Positions 1-9,313 of a DNA stretch of 64,000 nucleotides are shown piece by piece. Source of the DNA: an uncultured Polaribacter sp. (GTDB taxonomy: Bacteria; Bacteroidota; Bacteroidia; Flavobacteriales; Flavobacteriaceae); NCBI RefSeq assembly GCF_947497695.1, contig NZ_CANMHM010000005.1:124001-188000 (forward strand), given 5' to 3'. Positions within the stretch are counted from its first letter, which is position 1, and every line of letters begins with the position of its first letter. The notes below the pieces were generated by a model. The model searched no databases, was not told the DNA's origin, and saw only the letters and a program-made list of their open reading frames with translations. A program made the translations under genes and the position numbers.

Positions 1-626
1 ATTTTTTGTTGATTAAAAACAGTAAGTGAACTTATATTGAAATAGTTTTTTAAATAAGATTTAGGAAAATCCTCATAATCTTTAATAATAATCTTATTAA
101 TAATTCTTTTTTTAGATAGAAGTATCTTTAAGTTTCCGTATAAAATTTTTCCTTTTATAGATATGTCTTTTAATTGAACCTTAGAGAAAGATTTACCTTC
201 TGTGTCTAATCTTTTAGAAATTGTTGATAATCTATTTTGTAAAGCTTCTATGGGTATAGTTACAAAATTATCTTTTAATTTTAAGTCTTCGAAATAAATT
301 TCTGAATTAGAATCTACCTTAATAATAGCATGTTCAATTTTATCAGACAAAGAAAAGTAACCAATATAATTTGTGCTGCTATTTTTTATGCTATCAATAG
401 TATGTGTAAAATATCCAATGTTTTTTAAGTAATCAGATATTTTGTAGATTTCAGCATATAAGCTAATGGAATCTTTGTGGTTTTTAACGTAATCAATTTC
501 ATTTAATATTTCACTCTCATTAGTATTTGTTGCTATAATTTTTAATGTGATTTCTTGAGCAAAAAGTCCATCAAAAGAAAACCAGCATAAAATTATCAAA
601 AAATAATGAGTTGTTTTTGGGTTCAA
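1..626 (-). CDS. Omp85/BamA-TamA-like outer membrane protein, 5' part only
   Basis: The leftward frame is open from position 626 to the window edge (about 208 codons, no stop seen), so only the N-terminal part is present. There is no ATG near the front. A TTG at 624-626 opens a good signal peptide (a hydrophobic run after KTTHY, ending LFAQE). A TAA lies a few codons upstream in frame and a promoter match ends about 20 bases upstream, both supporting the TTG. After the signal come alternating beta-strand and helix segments. A G-rich turn (KGKILYGNLKI) is followed by RIINKIIIKDYEDFPKSYL, which resembles the POTRA repeats of Omp85-family assembly factors. The C-terminal barrel would lie outside the window. 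Family assignment is by pattern only; the exact role (BamA, TamA or another) is not resolved. Confidence 0.6.
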   Translation of the reverse strand, partial: MNPKTTHYFLIILCWFSFDGLFAQEITLKIIATNTNESEILNEIDYVKNHKDSISLYAEIYKISDYLKNIGYFTHTIDSIKNSSTNYIGYFSLSDKIEHAIIKVDSNSEIYFEDLKLKDNFVTIPIEALQNRLSTISKRLDTEGKSFSKVQLKDISIKGKILYGNLKILLSKKRIINKIIIKDYEDFPKSYLKNYFNISSLTVFNQQK

Positions 627-645
627 ATTGCTAAAAATTTAGGTT

Positions 646-674
646 CAAAAGTAAAATAAATAACTAAAAATCAA
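646..674 (-). promoter_or_regulatory. Candidate promoter for the leftward Omp85-like gene
   Basis: Read leftward, TTG at 674-672 is followed after 18 bases by TACTTTTG at 653-646, matching the Bacteroidetes -33/-7 consensus (TAnnTTTG). It is about 20 bases from the proposed TTG start at 626 and diverges from the rpsL promoter. Confidence 0.45.
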
Positions 675-713
675 TACAAAATTCATCATTTACAAAAAAT
701 AACTTGCTGATAC

Positions 714-743
714 TTGAATAATTAGAAAATAATTGTACATTTG
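714..743 (+). promoter_or_regulatory. Promoter of the rpsL operon
   Basis: TTG at 714-716, exactly 19 bases, then TACATTTG at 736-743. This is a full match to the Bacteroidetes primary sigma-factor consensus. Transcription would begin near 750, leaving a leader of about 50 bases before rpsL. Confidence 0.8.
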
Positions 744-801
744 CGGACTCTTAAAAAAGAGAAAAGGTTTAATTATAAACGAAAAACAGTAATAATTTAG
801 T

Positions 802-1176
802 ATGCCAACTATTCAACAATTAGTTCGTAAAGGAAGAACCAAAATAACTAAGAAGAGTAAATCGGCTGCTTTGTCGTCTTGTCCTCAAAGACGTGGAGTT
901 TGTACTCGTGTTTATACTACAACACCAAAGAAACCTAATTCAGCAATGCGTAAAGTTGCCAGAGTTAGATTGACAAATGGTAATGAGATAAACGCATACA
1001 TTCCAGGTGAAGGACATAACTTACAAGAGCACTCGATAGTATTAGTTAGAGGTGGAAGGGTAAAAGATTTACCAGGTGTTAAATATCACGTTGTACGTGG
1101 TGCATTAGATACAGCAGGTGTTGAGGGTAGAACCCAAAGACGTTCAAAGTATGGTGCAAAACGCCCAAAGAAGTAA
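802..1176 (+). CDS. rpsL: 30S ribosomal protein S12
   Basis: 124 residues, the usual length. S12 sits at the decoding centre of the small subunit. The invariant loop [11 protein letters not shown] (residues 41-51) and the RVKDLPGV loop (86-93) are intact. Lys43 and Lys88, the classic streptomycin-resistance positions, carry the wild-type lysine. It is the first gene of the str-type cluster behind a consensus promoter. A 128-base spacer with a degenerate inverted repeat separates it from rpsG. Confidence 0.98.
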   Translation: MPTIQQLVRKGRTKITKKSKSAALSSCPQRRGVCTRVYTTTPKKPNSAMRKVARVRLTNGNEINAYIPGEGHNLQEHSIVLVRGGRVKDLPGVKYHVVRGALDTAGVEGRTQRRSKYGAKRPKK

Positions 1177-1180
1177 AACA

Positions 1181-1294
1181 GGTTTAAAGTTTTAAGTTTT
1201 AGGTTTTAAGGTTAAAGTTTTAGGTTTTGTAAAAAAAAAACTAAGAACTAAGAGCTAAAAAACTAACAACTAACAACTAATAACTAAAAAACTC
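1181..1294 (+). repeat. Degenerate AGTTTTAAG-type repeat with inverted halves
   Basis: The rpsL-rpsG spacer is low in complexity. Its left half (1181-1230) is a run of imperfect AGTTTTAAG/AGGTTTT units. After an A-tract (1231-1240) the right half (1241-1290) is a run of CTAACAACTAA-type units, the approximate reverse complement of the left. The two halves could fold into one long imperfect hairpin. Similar elements lie at 15048-15109 and 61987-62035. Confidence 0.6.
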
Positions 1295-1304
1295 AAAAGA
1301 AGAC

Positions 1305-1784
1305 ATGAGAAAAAGAGCAGCAAAAAAAAGAGTCTTATTACCAGATCCAAAATTTAACGATCAGTTAGTAACACGTTTTGTGAATAACTTAATGTGGAGT
1401 GGTAAGAAGTCTGTAGCATTTAAAGTGTTTTATGACGCTTTAGATCTAGTAGAAGAAAGAAAAGGTGAAGGCGAAGAAAAAACGGCTTTAGAAATCTGGA
1501 AAGATGGTTTGTCTAATGTAATGCCTCACGTAGAAGTAAGATCTCGTCGTGTTGGTGGTGCAACATTCCAAATTCCAATGCAAATTAGACCAGATCGTAA
1601 AGTATCTATGGCTATCAAATGGATGATTTTGTATACTCGTAAGAGAAACGAAAAAACAATGGCGCAGCGTTTAGCTGCTGAAATTTTAGCTGCGGCTAAA
1701 GAAGAAGGTGCTGCTGTTAAGAAGCGTACAGATACTCACAAAATGGCAGAGGCTAACAAAGCATTCTCTCACTTTAGATTTTAA
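1305..1784 (+). CDS. rpsG: 30S ribosomal protein S7
   Basis: 159 residues. S7 nucleates assembly of the 3' domain of 16S rRNA and lines the mRNA exit side. The core is recognisable from [15 protein letters not shown] near residue 24, [16 protein letters not shown] in the middle and [15 protein letters not shown]. fusA begins three bases after its stop, so the two are surely co-transcribed. Confidence 0.98.
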   Translation: MRKRAAKKRVLLPDPKFNDQLVTRFVNNLMWSGKKSVAFKVFYDALDLVEERKGEGEEKTALEIWKDGLSNVMPHVEVRSRRVGGATFQIPMQIRPDRKVSMAIKWMILYTRKRNEKTMAQRLAAEILAAAKEEGAAVKKRTDTHKMAEANKAFSHFRF

Positions 1785-1787
1785 GAA

Positions 1788-3905
1788 ATGGCTAGAGATT
1801 TAAAATTCACAAGAAATATTGGGATTGCAGCACATATTGATGCTGGGAAAACCACAACAACAGAGCGTGTATTGTATTATACAGGTGTTTCTCATAAAAT
1901 TGGAGAAGTGCATGATGGTGCAGCTACAATGGACTGGATGGAGCAAGAGCAAGAAAGAGGTATTACAATTACTTCTGCTGCAACTACTTGTACTTGGCAG
2001 TTTCCAACTGAGAATAGCAAGCCTGTTGATGGTACAAAAGATTATCATTTTAATATTATTGACACACCTGGTCACGTAGATTTTACTGTAGAAGTAAATA
2101 GATCTTTACGTGTATTAGATGGTTTAGTTTTCTTGTTTAGTGCAGTTGATGGTGTTGAGCCACAATCTGAAACTAACTGGAGACTTGCTGATAACTATAA
2201 AGTGCCAAGAATTGGTTTCGTAAATAAAATGGATCGTCAAGGTTCTGATTTTATGATGGTTTGTGGGCAAGTTAAAGAAATGTTAGGTTCTAATGCAGTG
2301 CCAATTGTTTTAAACATTGGTGATGAAGAAAACTTTAAAGGTATTGTAGATCTAGTTAAAAACAGAGCTATTATATGGCATGAAGAAGGGATGGGTTCAA
2401 CATTTGATGTTGTTGATATTCCTGAAGAATTAAAAGAAGAGGCTAAATTATTACGAGCGAATCTTATTGAAGAAGTAGCAAGTTATGATGAGAATCTTTT
2501 AGAGAAATTCATGGAAGATGAAAATTCTATTACAGAAGATGAGGTACATGCTGCATTAAGAGCTGCTGTAATGGATATGGCTATTATTCCTATGATTTGT
2601 GGTTCTGCATTTAAAAATAAAGGTGTTCAGTTTCTTTTAGATGCTGTTTGTCGTTATTTACCTTCTCCTATGGATAAAGAAGGTATTGTTGGTGTAAACC
2701 CTGAAACTGAAGAGGAAGAATTACGTAAGCCAGATGTAAAAGAGCCTTTTGCTGCTTTAGCATTTAAAATTGCTACAGACCCTTTTGTTGGTCGTTTAGC
2801 GTTTTTTAGAGCTTATTCTGGTCGTTTAGATGCTGGTTCTTATGTTTTAAATAACCGTTCTGGTAAAAAAGAACGTATCTCACGTATCTATCAAATGCAT
2901 GCAAACAAGCAAAATGCAATTGATTATATAGAAGCTGGTGATATTGGTGCTGCTGTAGGTTTTAAATCTATTAAAACAGGTGATACTTTAACTGCTGAAA
3001 AATCTCCTCTTGTATTAGAGTCTATGGATTTTCCAGATCCAGTAATTGGTATTGCTGTAGAGCCTAAAACAAAAGCAGATGTAGATAAGTTAGGTATTGG
3101 ACTTGCTAAGTTAGCAGAAGAAGATCCTACTTTTACAGTACGTTCAGACGAAGCATCAGGACAGACAATTATTTCTGGAATGGGTGAGTTGCATTTAGAT
3201 GTACTTGTAGATCGTTTAAAGCGTGAGTTTAAAGTAGAGGTAAACCAAGGTCAACCTCAAGTAGAATATAAAGAAGCAATTACTGCTACAACAGATCATA
3301 GAGAGGTTTATAAAAAGCAATCTGGTGGTCGTGGTAAATTTGCAGATATTGCATTTACTATTGGCCCTGCAGATGAAGGTGTTCAAGGATTACAATTCGA
3401 TTCTGTAATTAAAGGTGGTAACGTTCCTAGAGAATTTGTTCCTTCTGTAGAGAAAGGGTTTAGAGAAGCTATGAAAAACGGTCCTTTAGCTGGTTACGAA
3501 ATGGATTCAATGAAAGTTACTTTGAAGGATGGGTCATTCCACCCAGTAGATTCTGATGCGCTATCTTTTGAATTAGCTGCAAGAATGGGTTATAAAGCTT
3601 CTGCAAAATCTGCAAAAGCAAAAATCATGGAACCTTTAATGAAGGTAGAAGTGTTAACTCCAGAAGCTAATATGGGTGATATTGTTGGAGATTTAAATAG
3701 AAGAAGAGGTCAAGTAAATGATATGAGTGATCGTGCTGGGTCTAAAGTTGTAAAAGCAATTGTTCCGTTATCTGAAATGTTTGGATATGTAACCGCTTTA
3801 AGAACAATGTCTTCTGGTAGAGCAACCTCTACTATGGAATTTTCACATTATGCAGAAACGCCTTCTAATGTATCTGAAGACGTAATCGCAAAATCTAAAG
3901 GATAA
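1788..3905 (+). CDS. fusA: Elongation factor G
   Basis: 705 residues. This is the translocation GTPase. GTPase motifs are all present: AHIDAGKT (15-22), RGIT (57-60), DTPGH (92-96) and NKMD (146-149). Domains II-V follow at normal length, with the [14 protein letters not shown] segment of domain III and the SDRAGSKVV region of domain V. No EF-Tu gene follows it here; rpsJ comes next after 19 bases. Confidence 0.98.
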   Translation: MARDLKFTRNIGIAAHIDAGKTTTTERVLYYTGVSHKIGEVHDGAATMDWMEQEQERGITITSAATTCTWQFPTENSKPVDGTKDYHFNIIDTPGHVDFTVEVNRSLRVLDGLVFLFSAVDGVEPQSETNWRLADNYKVPRIGFVNKMDRQGSDFMMVCGQVKEMLGSNAVPIVLNIGDEENFKGIVDLVKNRAIIWHEEGMGSTFDVVDIPEELKEEAKLLRANLIEEVASYDENLLEKFMEDENSITEDEVHAALRAAVMDMAIIPMICGSAFKNKGVQFLLDAVCRYLPSPMDKEGIVGVNPETEEEELRKPDVKEPFAALAFKIATDPFVGRLAFFRAYSGRLDAGSYVLNNRSGKKERISRIYQMHANKQNAIDYIEAGDIGAAVGFKSIKTGDTLTAEKSPLVLESMDFPDPVIGIAVEPKTKADVDKLGIGLAKLAEEDPTFTVRSDEASGQTIISGMGELHLDVLVDRLKREFKVEVNQGQPQVEYKEAITATTDHREVYKKQSGGRGKFADIAFTIGPADEGVQGLQFDSVIKGGNVPREFVPSVEKGFREAMKNGPLAGYEMDSMKVTLKDGSFHPVDSDALSFELAARMGYKASAKSAKAKIMEPLMKVEVLTPEANMGDIVGDLNRRRGQVNDMSDRAGSKVVKAIVPLSEMFGYVTALRTMSSGRATSTMEFSHYAETPSNVSEDVIAKSKG

Positions 3906-3924
3906 TCTACTTAATAATTACAAG

Positions 3925-4230
3925 ATGAGTCAAAAAATTAGAATAAAATTAAAGTCTTACGATTACAATTTAGTAGATAAATCTGCTGAAAAAATAGTTA
4001 AGACGGTAAAAAGTACTGGTGCTGTTGTAAACGGACCAATACCTTTACCAACACATAAAAAGATTTTTACTGTGTTACGTTCTCCACACGTAAACAAAAA
4101 ATCTAGAGAGCAATTTCAATTATCTGCTTACAAAAGATTGTTAGACATCTATAGTTCTTCTTCAAAAACTATTGATGCTTTAATGAAACTTGAGTTACCT
4201 AGTGGTGTTGAAGTGGAAATTAAGGTTTAA
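3925..4230 (+). CDS. rpsJ: 30S ribosomal protein S10
   Basis: 101 residues, normal for S10. [10 protein letters not shown] at the front and GPIPLPTHK with [18 protein letters not shown] in the centre are family signatures, including the loop that contacts NusG in other bacteria. In this genome it is the last gene of the rpsL transcription unit: a strong terminator follows 65 bases after its stop, and rplC has its own promoter. Confidence 0.98.
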   Translation: MSQKIRIKLKSYDYNLVDKSAEKIVKTVKSTGAVVNGPIPLPTHKKIFTVLRSPHVNKKSREQFQLSAYKRLLDIYSSSSKTIDALMKLELPSGVEVEIKV

Positions 4231-4246
4231 TAAAACCTGAATTGAA

Positions 4247-4270
4247 CATTCCTGCGAAAGCAGGAATCTC
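4247..4270. repeat. Short palindromic intergenic repeat, copy 1
   Basis: ATTCCTGC-GAAA-GCAGGAAT (4248-4267) is a perfect 8-bp stem closed by a GAAA tetraloop. A decayed copy on the other strand lies at 58122-58145. It sits between the rpsJ stop and the terminator. Confidence 0.6.
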
Positions 4271-4294
4271 TAATAAAACTTAAAGTAAAATATT

Positions 4295-4330
4295 AACTTT
4301 CGGTTTAATTTTGTTAAACCGAAAGTTTTT
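4295..4330 (+). terminator. Intrinsic terminator after rpsJ
   Basis: A perfect 14-bp stem (4295-4308 pairs with 4314-4327), loop TTTTG, then a T-rich tail. It ends the rpsL-rpsG-fusA-rpsJ unit. The -33 element of the next promoter lies in its loop. Confidence 0.85.
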
Positions 4331-4340
4331 TATACTTTTG
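4311..4340 (+). promoter_or_regulatory. Promoter of the rplC (S10-type) operon
   Basis: TTG (4311-4313), 19 bases, TACTTTTG (4333-4340): a full consensus match. The TTG is inside the loop of the preceding terminator and the 19-base spacer contains the terminator's 3' arm. Transcription would start near 4347, giving a leader of about 220 bases before rplC. Confidence 0.8.
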
Positions 4341-4404
4341 CAACCCGAATTAGAGTAGGGTAATGCTTTTTTTGATATTTATTCAATTAAAGTAACATGT
4401 CCAG

Positions 4405-4471
4405 AGCGTTTCGCGAAGGAAAAACGGAAAAAACAAAATCAGCGTTGAATTTGTTTTACGCTGTTTTTTTT
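4405..4471 (+). promoter_or_regulatory. Candidate attenuator in the rplC leader
   Basis: Positions 4231-4568 contain no gene. They hold the repeat, terminator and promoter listed above, then a leader. In the leader CAGCGT (4440-4445) can pair with ACGCTG (4458-4463), followed directly by eight T (4464-4471), a terminator-like hairpin upstream of the first gene. The same ACGCT could instead pair with an earlier AGCGT (4405-4409), giving a possible alternative fold. Control of the S10 operon by L4 through leader attenuation is known in Escherichia coli; any such control here is inference. Confidence 0.45.
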
Positions 4472-4568
4472 GAAAGAAACTTAAAGGGTAATAAAGAAAC
4501 AATAGTTTCAAACAAACAATTATGAATAGACGCGCTGGATAAATATCTATCGTCTAAAAATTTAACAA

Positions 4569-5186
4569 ATGTCTGGGTTAATAGGAAGAAAGATTGGAAT
4601 GACCAGCTTATTCGATGAGAACGGGAAGAATATTCCTTGTACTGTAATCGAAGCAGGTCCTTGCGTTGTCACTCAGGTCAGAACCGAAGAGGTTGACGGC
4701 TACAGTGCGTTGCAGCTTGGTTTCGATGACAAAAAAGCGAAGAGTTCTAACAAAGCGTTAGATGGTCACTTTAAAAAGGCTGGCTCTACAGCTAAGAAAA
4801 AAGTCGTTGAATTTCAAGGATTTGAAGAAGAGTATAAATTAGGAGATTCTATCTCTGTAGACCACTTTGAAGAAGGTGAGTTTGTAGATGTGTCAGGTGT
4901 TTCTAAAGGTAAAGGTTTTCAGGGTGTTGTAAAACGTCATGGATTTGCTGGTGTTGGTCAAGCAACACATGGTCAACATAACCGTTTAAGAGCCCCTGGG
5001 TCAATTGGTGCTGCATCTTATCCTGCAAGAGTATTCAAAGGAATGCGAATGGGAGGTCGAATGGGTGGAGATAAAGTGAAAGTTCAAAACTTAAAAGTAT
5101 TAAAAGTAGTTGCTGAAAAGAACTTACTTGTTGTTAAAGGGGCGGTTCCTGGACATAAAAATGCTTTTGTAACTATTCAGAAATAA
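4569..5186 (+). CDS. rplC: 50S ribosomal protein L3
   Basis: 205 residues. L3 is an early-assembly protein whose long loop reaches toward the peptidyl-transferase centre. The start [11 protein letters not shown] and the glycine-rich [15 protein letters not shown] stretch near residue 155 are diagnostic. It is the first gene of the second ribosomal unit. Its TAA overlaps the rplD ATG by one base (TAATG). Confidence 0.98.
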   Translation: MSGLIGRKIGMTSLFDENGKNIPCTVIEAGPCVVTQVRTEEVDGYSALQLGFDDKKAKSSNKALDGHFKKAGSTAKKKVVEFQGFEEEYKLGDSISVDHFEEGEFVDVSGVSKGKGFQGVVKRHGFAGVGQATHGQHNRLRAPGSIGAASYPARVFKGMRMGGRMGGDKVKVQNLKVLKVVAEKNLLVVKGAVPGHKNAFVTIQK

Positions 5187-5815
5187 TGAAAGTAGCAGTT
5201 TTAGATATTACAGGAAAAGATACAGGTAGAAAGGTTGAGCTTTCTAAAGATGTATTTGGTATAGAGCCTAATGATCATGCAATTTATTTAGATGTTAAGC
5301 AATACTTGGCGAATCAAAGACAAGGAACGCATAAAGCTAAAGAAAGAGCAGAAATTTCTGGTTCTACAAGAAAGATAAAAAAACAAAAAGGTACTGGTAC
5401 TGCAAGAGCAGGTTCTATCAAATCTGGTGTTTTTAGAGGTGGAGGTCGTATGTTCGGTCCAAGACCAAGAAGTTATTCTTTTAAATTGAATAAAAACTTA
5501 AAGCGTTTAGCACGTAAGTCAGCTTTAAGTATTCAAGCAAACGATAAGAATTTAGTAGTAATTGAAGATTTTAACTTTGATACACCAAAGACAAAAAACT
5601 TTGTAGATGTACTAAAAGCATTAGAATTAGATACTAAAAAATCTTTGTTTGTTTTAAGTAATGAAAATGCAAATGTGTATTTATCATCACGTAACTTAAA
5701 GAAATCTAAAGTAGTTAAAGCTTCAGAAATTAATACTTATGGTGTTTTAAATGCTAATAAAGTTGTGATAACTGAAGGGTCTTTAGAAGGTATTAATACA
5801 AACTTAAGCAAATAG
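5186..5815 (+). CDS. rplD: 50S ribosomal protein L4
   Basis: 209 residues. The basic, glycine-rich extended loop (about residues 60-97, with [13 protein letters not shown] and [13 protein letters not shown]) is the part that lines the exit tunnel. In E. coli L4 is also the autogenous repressor of the S10 operon, which is relevant to the leader hairpin at 4440-4471. It is translationally coupled to rplC. Confidence 0.98.
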   Translation: MKVAVLDITGKDTGRKVELSKDVFGIEPNDHAIYLDVKQYLANQRQGTHKAKERAEISGSTRKIKKQKGTGTARAGSIKSGVFRGGGRMFGPRPRSYSFKLNKNLKRLARKSALSIQANDKNLVVIEDFNFDTPKTKNFVDVLKALELDTKKSLFVLSNENANVYLSSRNLKKSKVVKASEINTYGVLNANKVVITEGSLEGINTNLSK

Positions 5816-5819
5816 GGAT

Positions 5820-6110
5820 ATGAGTATTTTAATAAAACCTATTATCACAGAAAAAGCAACTAATGATAGCGAATTGTATAATCGTTTTACATTTGTTGTA
5901 GATAAGAAAGCTAACAAATTAGAAATTAAAGGAGCTGTTGAGGCTGCTTATGGAGTTTCTATCTTAAGCGTTAAAACTTTAAACTATCCAATTCAAAGAA
6001 ATACAAAGTTTACTAAAAAAGGTTTAGTAACTGGTATTAAGAGTGGGTACAAAAAGGCAATCGTTCAAGTAGCAGAAGGGGAAAGCATTGATTTTTATAA
6101 CAATCTTTAA
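5820..6110 (+). CDS. rplW: 50S ribosomal protein L23
   Basis: 96 residues, normal. L23 sits at the tunnel exit and docks trigger factor and SRP. PIITEKATND near the front and FVVDKKANKLEIKGAVE are characteristic. It is four bases from rplD. Confidence 0.97.
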   Translation: MSILIKPIITEKATNDSELYNRFTFVVDKKANKLEIKGAVEAAYGVSILSVKTLNYPIQRNTKFTKKGLVTGIKSGYKKAIVQVAEGESIDFYNNL

Positions 6111-6122
6111 GAAAAGACAAAA

Positions 6123-6947
6123 ATGTCAGTTAGAAAATTAAAACCAATAACACCAGGTCAGCGTTTTAGAGTTGTAAATGGGTTCGACACCATAACAACT
6201 GATAAGCCGGAGAAAAGTTTACTTGCTCCGAAAAAAAGATCTGGAGGTCGAAACAGTCAGGGTAGAATGACAACACGTAATATAGGTGGTGGTCATAAAC
6301 AAAGGTATCGTATTATCGATTTTAAGAAAGATAAAAGTGGTATTCCTGCAACAGTTAAAACTATAGAGTATGATCCAAATCGTACTGCATTTATTGCTTT
6401 GCTTAGTTATGCTGATGGTGAGAAGCGTTATGTAATAGCACAAAACGGTTTAACAGTGGGTCAAAAAATTGTATCAGGTAGTGGTGTAGCTCCAGAAATT
6501 GGAAATGCAATGCCATTAAGTGAGATTCCTTTAGGAACTACAATTTCATGTATAGAATTACGTCCTGGACAAGGAGCTGTTATGGCTCGTTCTGCTGGTT
6601 CTTTTGCACAATTAATGGCAAGAGATGGTAAGTACGCAACTGTAAAGTTACCTTCTGGTGAAACAAGATTAATCTTGTTAACATGTACAGCAACAATCGG
6701 TGTTGTATCTAATTCAGATCATCAATTATTAGTATCTGGTAAAGCAGGTAGAAGAAGATGGTTAGGTAGAAGACCAAGAGTTAATGCAGTAAGAATGAAT
6801 CCTGTAGATCACCCAATGGGTGGTGGTGAAGGACGTGCTTCTGGAGGTCATCCAAGATCTAGAAATGGTATTCCTGCTAAAGGATTCAAAACGAGATCTA
6901 AGACTAAGGCTAGTAATAAGTACATCATAGAACGTAGAAAGAAATAA
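6123..6947 (+). CDS. rplB: 50S ribosomal protein L2
   Basis: 274 residues. L2 is needed for subunit joining and peptidyl transfer. The C-terminal [18 protein letters not shown] motif contains the conserved histidine near the peptidyl-transferase centre. The N-terminal [20 protein letters not shown] is equally typical. It lies in the rplC operon with a 12-base gap before it. Confidence 0.98.
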   Translation: MSVRKLKPITPGQRFRVVNGFDTITTDKPEKSLLAPKKRSGGRNSQGRMTTRNIGGGHKQRYRIIDFKKDKSGIPATVKTIEYDPNRTAFIALLSYADGEKRYVIAQNGLTVGQKIVSGSGVAPEIGNAMPLSEIPLGTTISCIELRPGQGAVMARSAGSFAQLMARDGKYATVKLPSGETRLILLTCTATIGVVSNSDHQLLVSGKAGRRRWLGRRPRVNAVRMNPVDHPMGGGEGRASGGHPRSRNGIPAKGFKTRSKTKASNKYIIERRKK

Positions 6948-6953
6948 TAAGTT

Positions 6954-7232
6954 ATGGCAAGATCATTAAAAAAAGGACCTTACGTTCACTATAAATTAGA
7001 GAAAAAAGTGTTGGCTAATGTAGAGGCTGGTAACAAAACTGTAATCAAAACTTGGTCTAGAGCAAGTATGATTACTCCAGATTTTGTAGGACAAACGATT
7101 GCTGTTCATAACGGACGTCAGTTTGTACCAGTTTATGTTACAGAAAACATGGTAGGGCATAAGTTAGGCGAATTTTCACCAACTCGTTCTTTTAGAGGAC
7201 ACGCTGGTGCAAAAAATAAAGGAAAAAAATAG
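6954..7232 (+). CDS. rpsS: 30S ribosomal protein S19
   Basis: 92 residues. S19 binds the head of the 30S subunit with S13. [10 protein letters not shown] at the start, [14 protein letters not shown] and [18 protein letters not shown] are family hallmarks. It is closely spaced on both sides (6 bases each). Confidence 0.98.
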   Translation: MARSLKKGPYVHYKLEKKVLANVEAGNKTVIKTWSRASMITPDFVGQTIAVHNGRQFVPVYVTENMVGHKLGEFSPTRSFRGHAGAKNKGKK

Positions 7233-7238
7233 TAGGAT

Positions 7239-7643
7239 ATGGGAGTTCGTAAAAAAAACATGGCAGATCAGTTAAAAGCAGACAGAAAGCAACGTGCTTT
7301 CGCGAAGCTTACTAACTGTCCTACATCACCAAGAAAAATGCGTTTAGTTGCAGATCAAGTAAGAGGCGTAGAAGTTGAAAAAGCTTTACAAATCTTAAAG
7401 TTTAGTCCTAAAGAAGCATCTATCAATTTAGAGAAGTTGTTATTGTCTGCAATTGCAAACTGGCAAGCTAAAAATGAAGATGCATCTATAGAAGAAGCAG
7501 GCTTATTTGTAAAATCTATTTGTGTAGATAGCGCAGGAATGTTAAAAAGATTAAGACCAGCTCCACAAGGGCGTGCTCATAGAATTCGTAAGCGTTCTAA
7601 TCACGTTACATTAGAGTTAGGTGCTAAAAATTTAAGTAATTAA
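7239..7643 (+). CDS. rplV: 50S ribosomal protein L22
   Basis: 134 residues. L22 contributes the beta-hairpin that narrows the exit tunnel (around [19 protein letters not shown]). An alternative start at the internal Met8 ([10 protein letters not shown]) would shorten it by seven residues; the first ATG was kept because it is closest to rpsS and Bacteroidetes homologues often begin MGVRK. Confidence 0.96.
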   Translation: MGVRKKNMADQLKADRKQRAFAKLTNCPTSPRKMRLVADQVRGVEVEKALQILKFSPKEASINLEKLLLSAIANWQAKNEDASIEEAGLFVKSICVDSAGMLKRLRPAPQGRAHRIRKRSNHVTLELGAKNLSN

Positions 7644-7654
7644 TCAAAGTAGAA

Positions 7655-8377
7655 ATGGGACAAAAAACAAATCCAATAGGAAATCGTTTAGGAATCATCA
7701 GAGGTTGGGAATCTAACTGGTATGGTGGTAATGACTACGGAGATAAATTAGCGGAAGATTTTAAAATAAGACAGTATGTAAATGCTAGATTATTTAAAGC
7801 TAGTGTTTCTAGAGTAATTATAGAGCGTACGCTTAAACTTGTTACAGTTACAATTACAACTGCAAGACCAGGTATCATTATAGGTAAAGGTGGTACTGAA
7901 GTAGATAAGTTAAAGGAAGAGCTTAAAAAAATTACAGGTAAAGAAGTTCAAATTAATATTTTTGAAATTAAACGTCCAGAATTAGATGCAAAATTAGTTG
8001 CAGTTAGTGTGGCTCGTCAAATTGAAAATAGAATTTCATACAAGAGAGCTACTAAAATGGCTATACAAGCCACAATGCGTATGAATGCTGAAGGGATAAA
8101 AATCCAAATTTCAGGTCGTTTAAACGGAGCTGAAATGGCACGTTCAGAGCATTATAAAGAAGGAAGGATTCCACTTTCAACATTTAGAGCTGATATTGAT
8201 TATGCACTTGTAGAAGCTCATACTCAATATGGAAGACTAGGTGTTAAAGTATGGATTATGAAGGGTGAGGTATATGGAAAGAGAGAATTATCTCCATTAG
8301 TTGGTTTGTCTAAAAAACAAGGCGGTAACAAAGGTGGAAATGATAGAAAACGACCACAACCTCGAAGAAGAAAATAA
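7655..8377 (+). CDS. rpsC: 30S ribosomal protein S3
   Basis: 240 residues. An N-terminal KH domain with PGIIIGKGG (near residue 74) is followed by the conserved C-terminal domain and a lysine/arginine-rich tail ([14 protein letters not shown]). S3 lies at the mRNA entry channel. It starts [12 protein letters not shown], as in all bacterial S3 proteins. Confidence 0.98.
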   Translation: MGQKTNPIGNRLGIIRGWESNWYGGNDYGDKLAEDFKIRQYVNARLFKASVSRVIIERTLKLVTVTITTARPGIIIGKGGTEVDKLKEELKKITGKEVQINIFEIKRPELDAKLVAVSVARQIENRISYKRATKMAIQATMRMNAEGIKIQISGRLNGAEMARSEHYKEGRIPLSTFRADIDYALVEAHTQYGRLGVKVWIMKGEVYGKRELSPLVGLSKKQGGNKGGNDRKRPQPRRRK

Positions 8378-8399
8378 TTTTTAAAACTAGAAATTAAAA

Positions 8400-8831
8400 A
8401 TGTTACAGCCAAAAAGAGTAAAATACCGTAAGGTACAGAAGGCGAAAGGAAATATGACTGGTATTTCTGGAAGAGGAAATCAACTTTCTAATGGAATGTT
8501 TGGTATTAAATCTTTAGACCAGAACTTATTAACTTCACGTCAAATAGAAGCAGCTCGTATCGCGGCAACTCGTCATATGAAAAGGGAAGGTCAATTATGG
8601 ATTAAAGTTTTTCCAGATAAGCCTATCACAAAGAAACCCTTAGAAGTACGTATGGGTAAGGGAAAAGGAGCACCAGATCATTTTGTTGCAGTTATTAAAC
8701 CAGGTAGAATTTTGTTTGAAATTGGAGGTGTACCAATGAACGTTGCAAAAGAAGCCTTACGTTTAGCTGCTCAGAAACTTCCTGTAAAAACGAAGTTTGT
8801 AATCGCAAGAGATTTTGATATTAACGCATAA
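8400..8831 (+). CDS. rplP: 50S ribosomal protein L16
   Basis: 143 residues, slightly longer than the E. coli protein. [36 protein letters not shown] and [13 protein letters not shown] mark L16, which contacts the A-site tRNA elbow. It lies 22 bases after rpsC. Confidence 0.98.
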   Translation: MLQPKRVKYRKVQKAKGNMTGISGRGNQLSNGMFGIKSLDQNLLTSRQIEAARIAATRHMKREGQLWIKVFPDKPITKKPLEVRMGKGKGAPDHFVAVIKPGRILFEIGGVPMNVAKEALRLAAQKLPVKTKFVIARDFDINA

Positions 8832-8842
8832 TTCTAATTAAA

Positions 8843-9034
8843 ATGAAACAATCAGAAGTAAAAGAATTGTCTGTAGCTGATCTTAGTGAGAAGCTTGGAG
8901 CGTTGCAAAAGAATTATACTGATCTTAAGATGGCACATGCAATAACTCCTTTGGAGAATCCATTGCAATTAAGAAGCTTAAGAAGAACTGTAGCAAGAAT
9001 TGCAACAGAATTAACAAAAAGAGAATTACAATAA
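8843..9034 (+). CDS. rpmC: 50S ribosomal protein L29
   Basis: 63 residues, the usual size. It has the two-helix fold with LSVADLSEKLGALQKNY and the conserved RRTVARIATEL segment. L29 lies beside L23 at the tunnel exit. Confidence 0.97.
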   Translation: MKQSEVKELSVADLSEKLGALQKNYTDLKMAHAITPLENPLQLRSLRRTVARIATELTKRELQ

Positions 9035-9054
9035 TTCTATAGTCAGTTTTAAAG

Positions 9055-9312
9055 ATGGAAAAAAGAAATCTTAGAAAAGAGAGAATTGGTGTTGTATCTA
9101 GTAGCAAAATGGAAAAATCTATTGTTGTTGCAGAAACTAAAAGAGTAAAACACCCAATGTATGGAAAGTTCGTTTTAAAAACGAAGAAATATGTTGCACA
9201 CGACGAACAGAATGATTGCAACGAAGGAGATACTGTTAGGATCATGGAAACAAGACCTATGAGTAAATCTAAGCGTTGGAGATTAGTAGAAATCCTAGAA
9301 AGAGCTAAATAA
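9055..9312 (+). CDS. rpsQ: 30S ribosomal protein S17
   Basis: 85 residues. OB-fold primary 16S-binding protein. [16 protein letters not shown] and [12 protein letters not shown] followed by [14 protein letters not shown] are the family signatures. Only one base separates its stop from the rplN start. Confidence 0.98.
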   Translation: MEKRNLRKERIGVVSSSKMEKSIVVAETKRVKHPMYGKFVLKTKKYVAHDEQNDCNEGDTVRIMETRPMSKSKRWRLVEILERAK

Positions 9313-9313
9313 T

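Noticed and set aside
1800..2079. Two ORFs on either strand inside fusA
   Set aside because: Shadows of a strongly conserved gene; cysteine- and isoleucine-rich nonsense translations.
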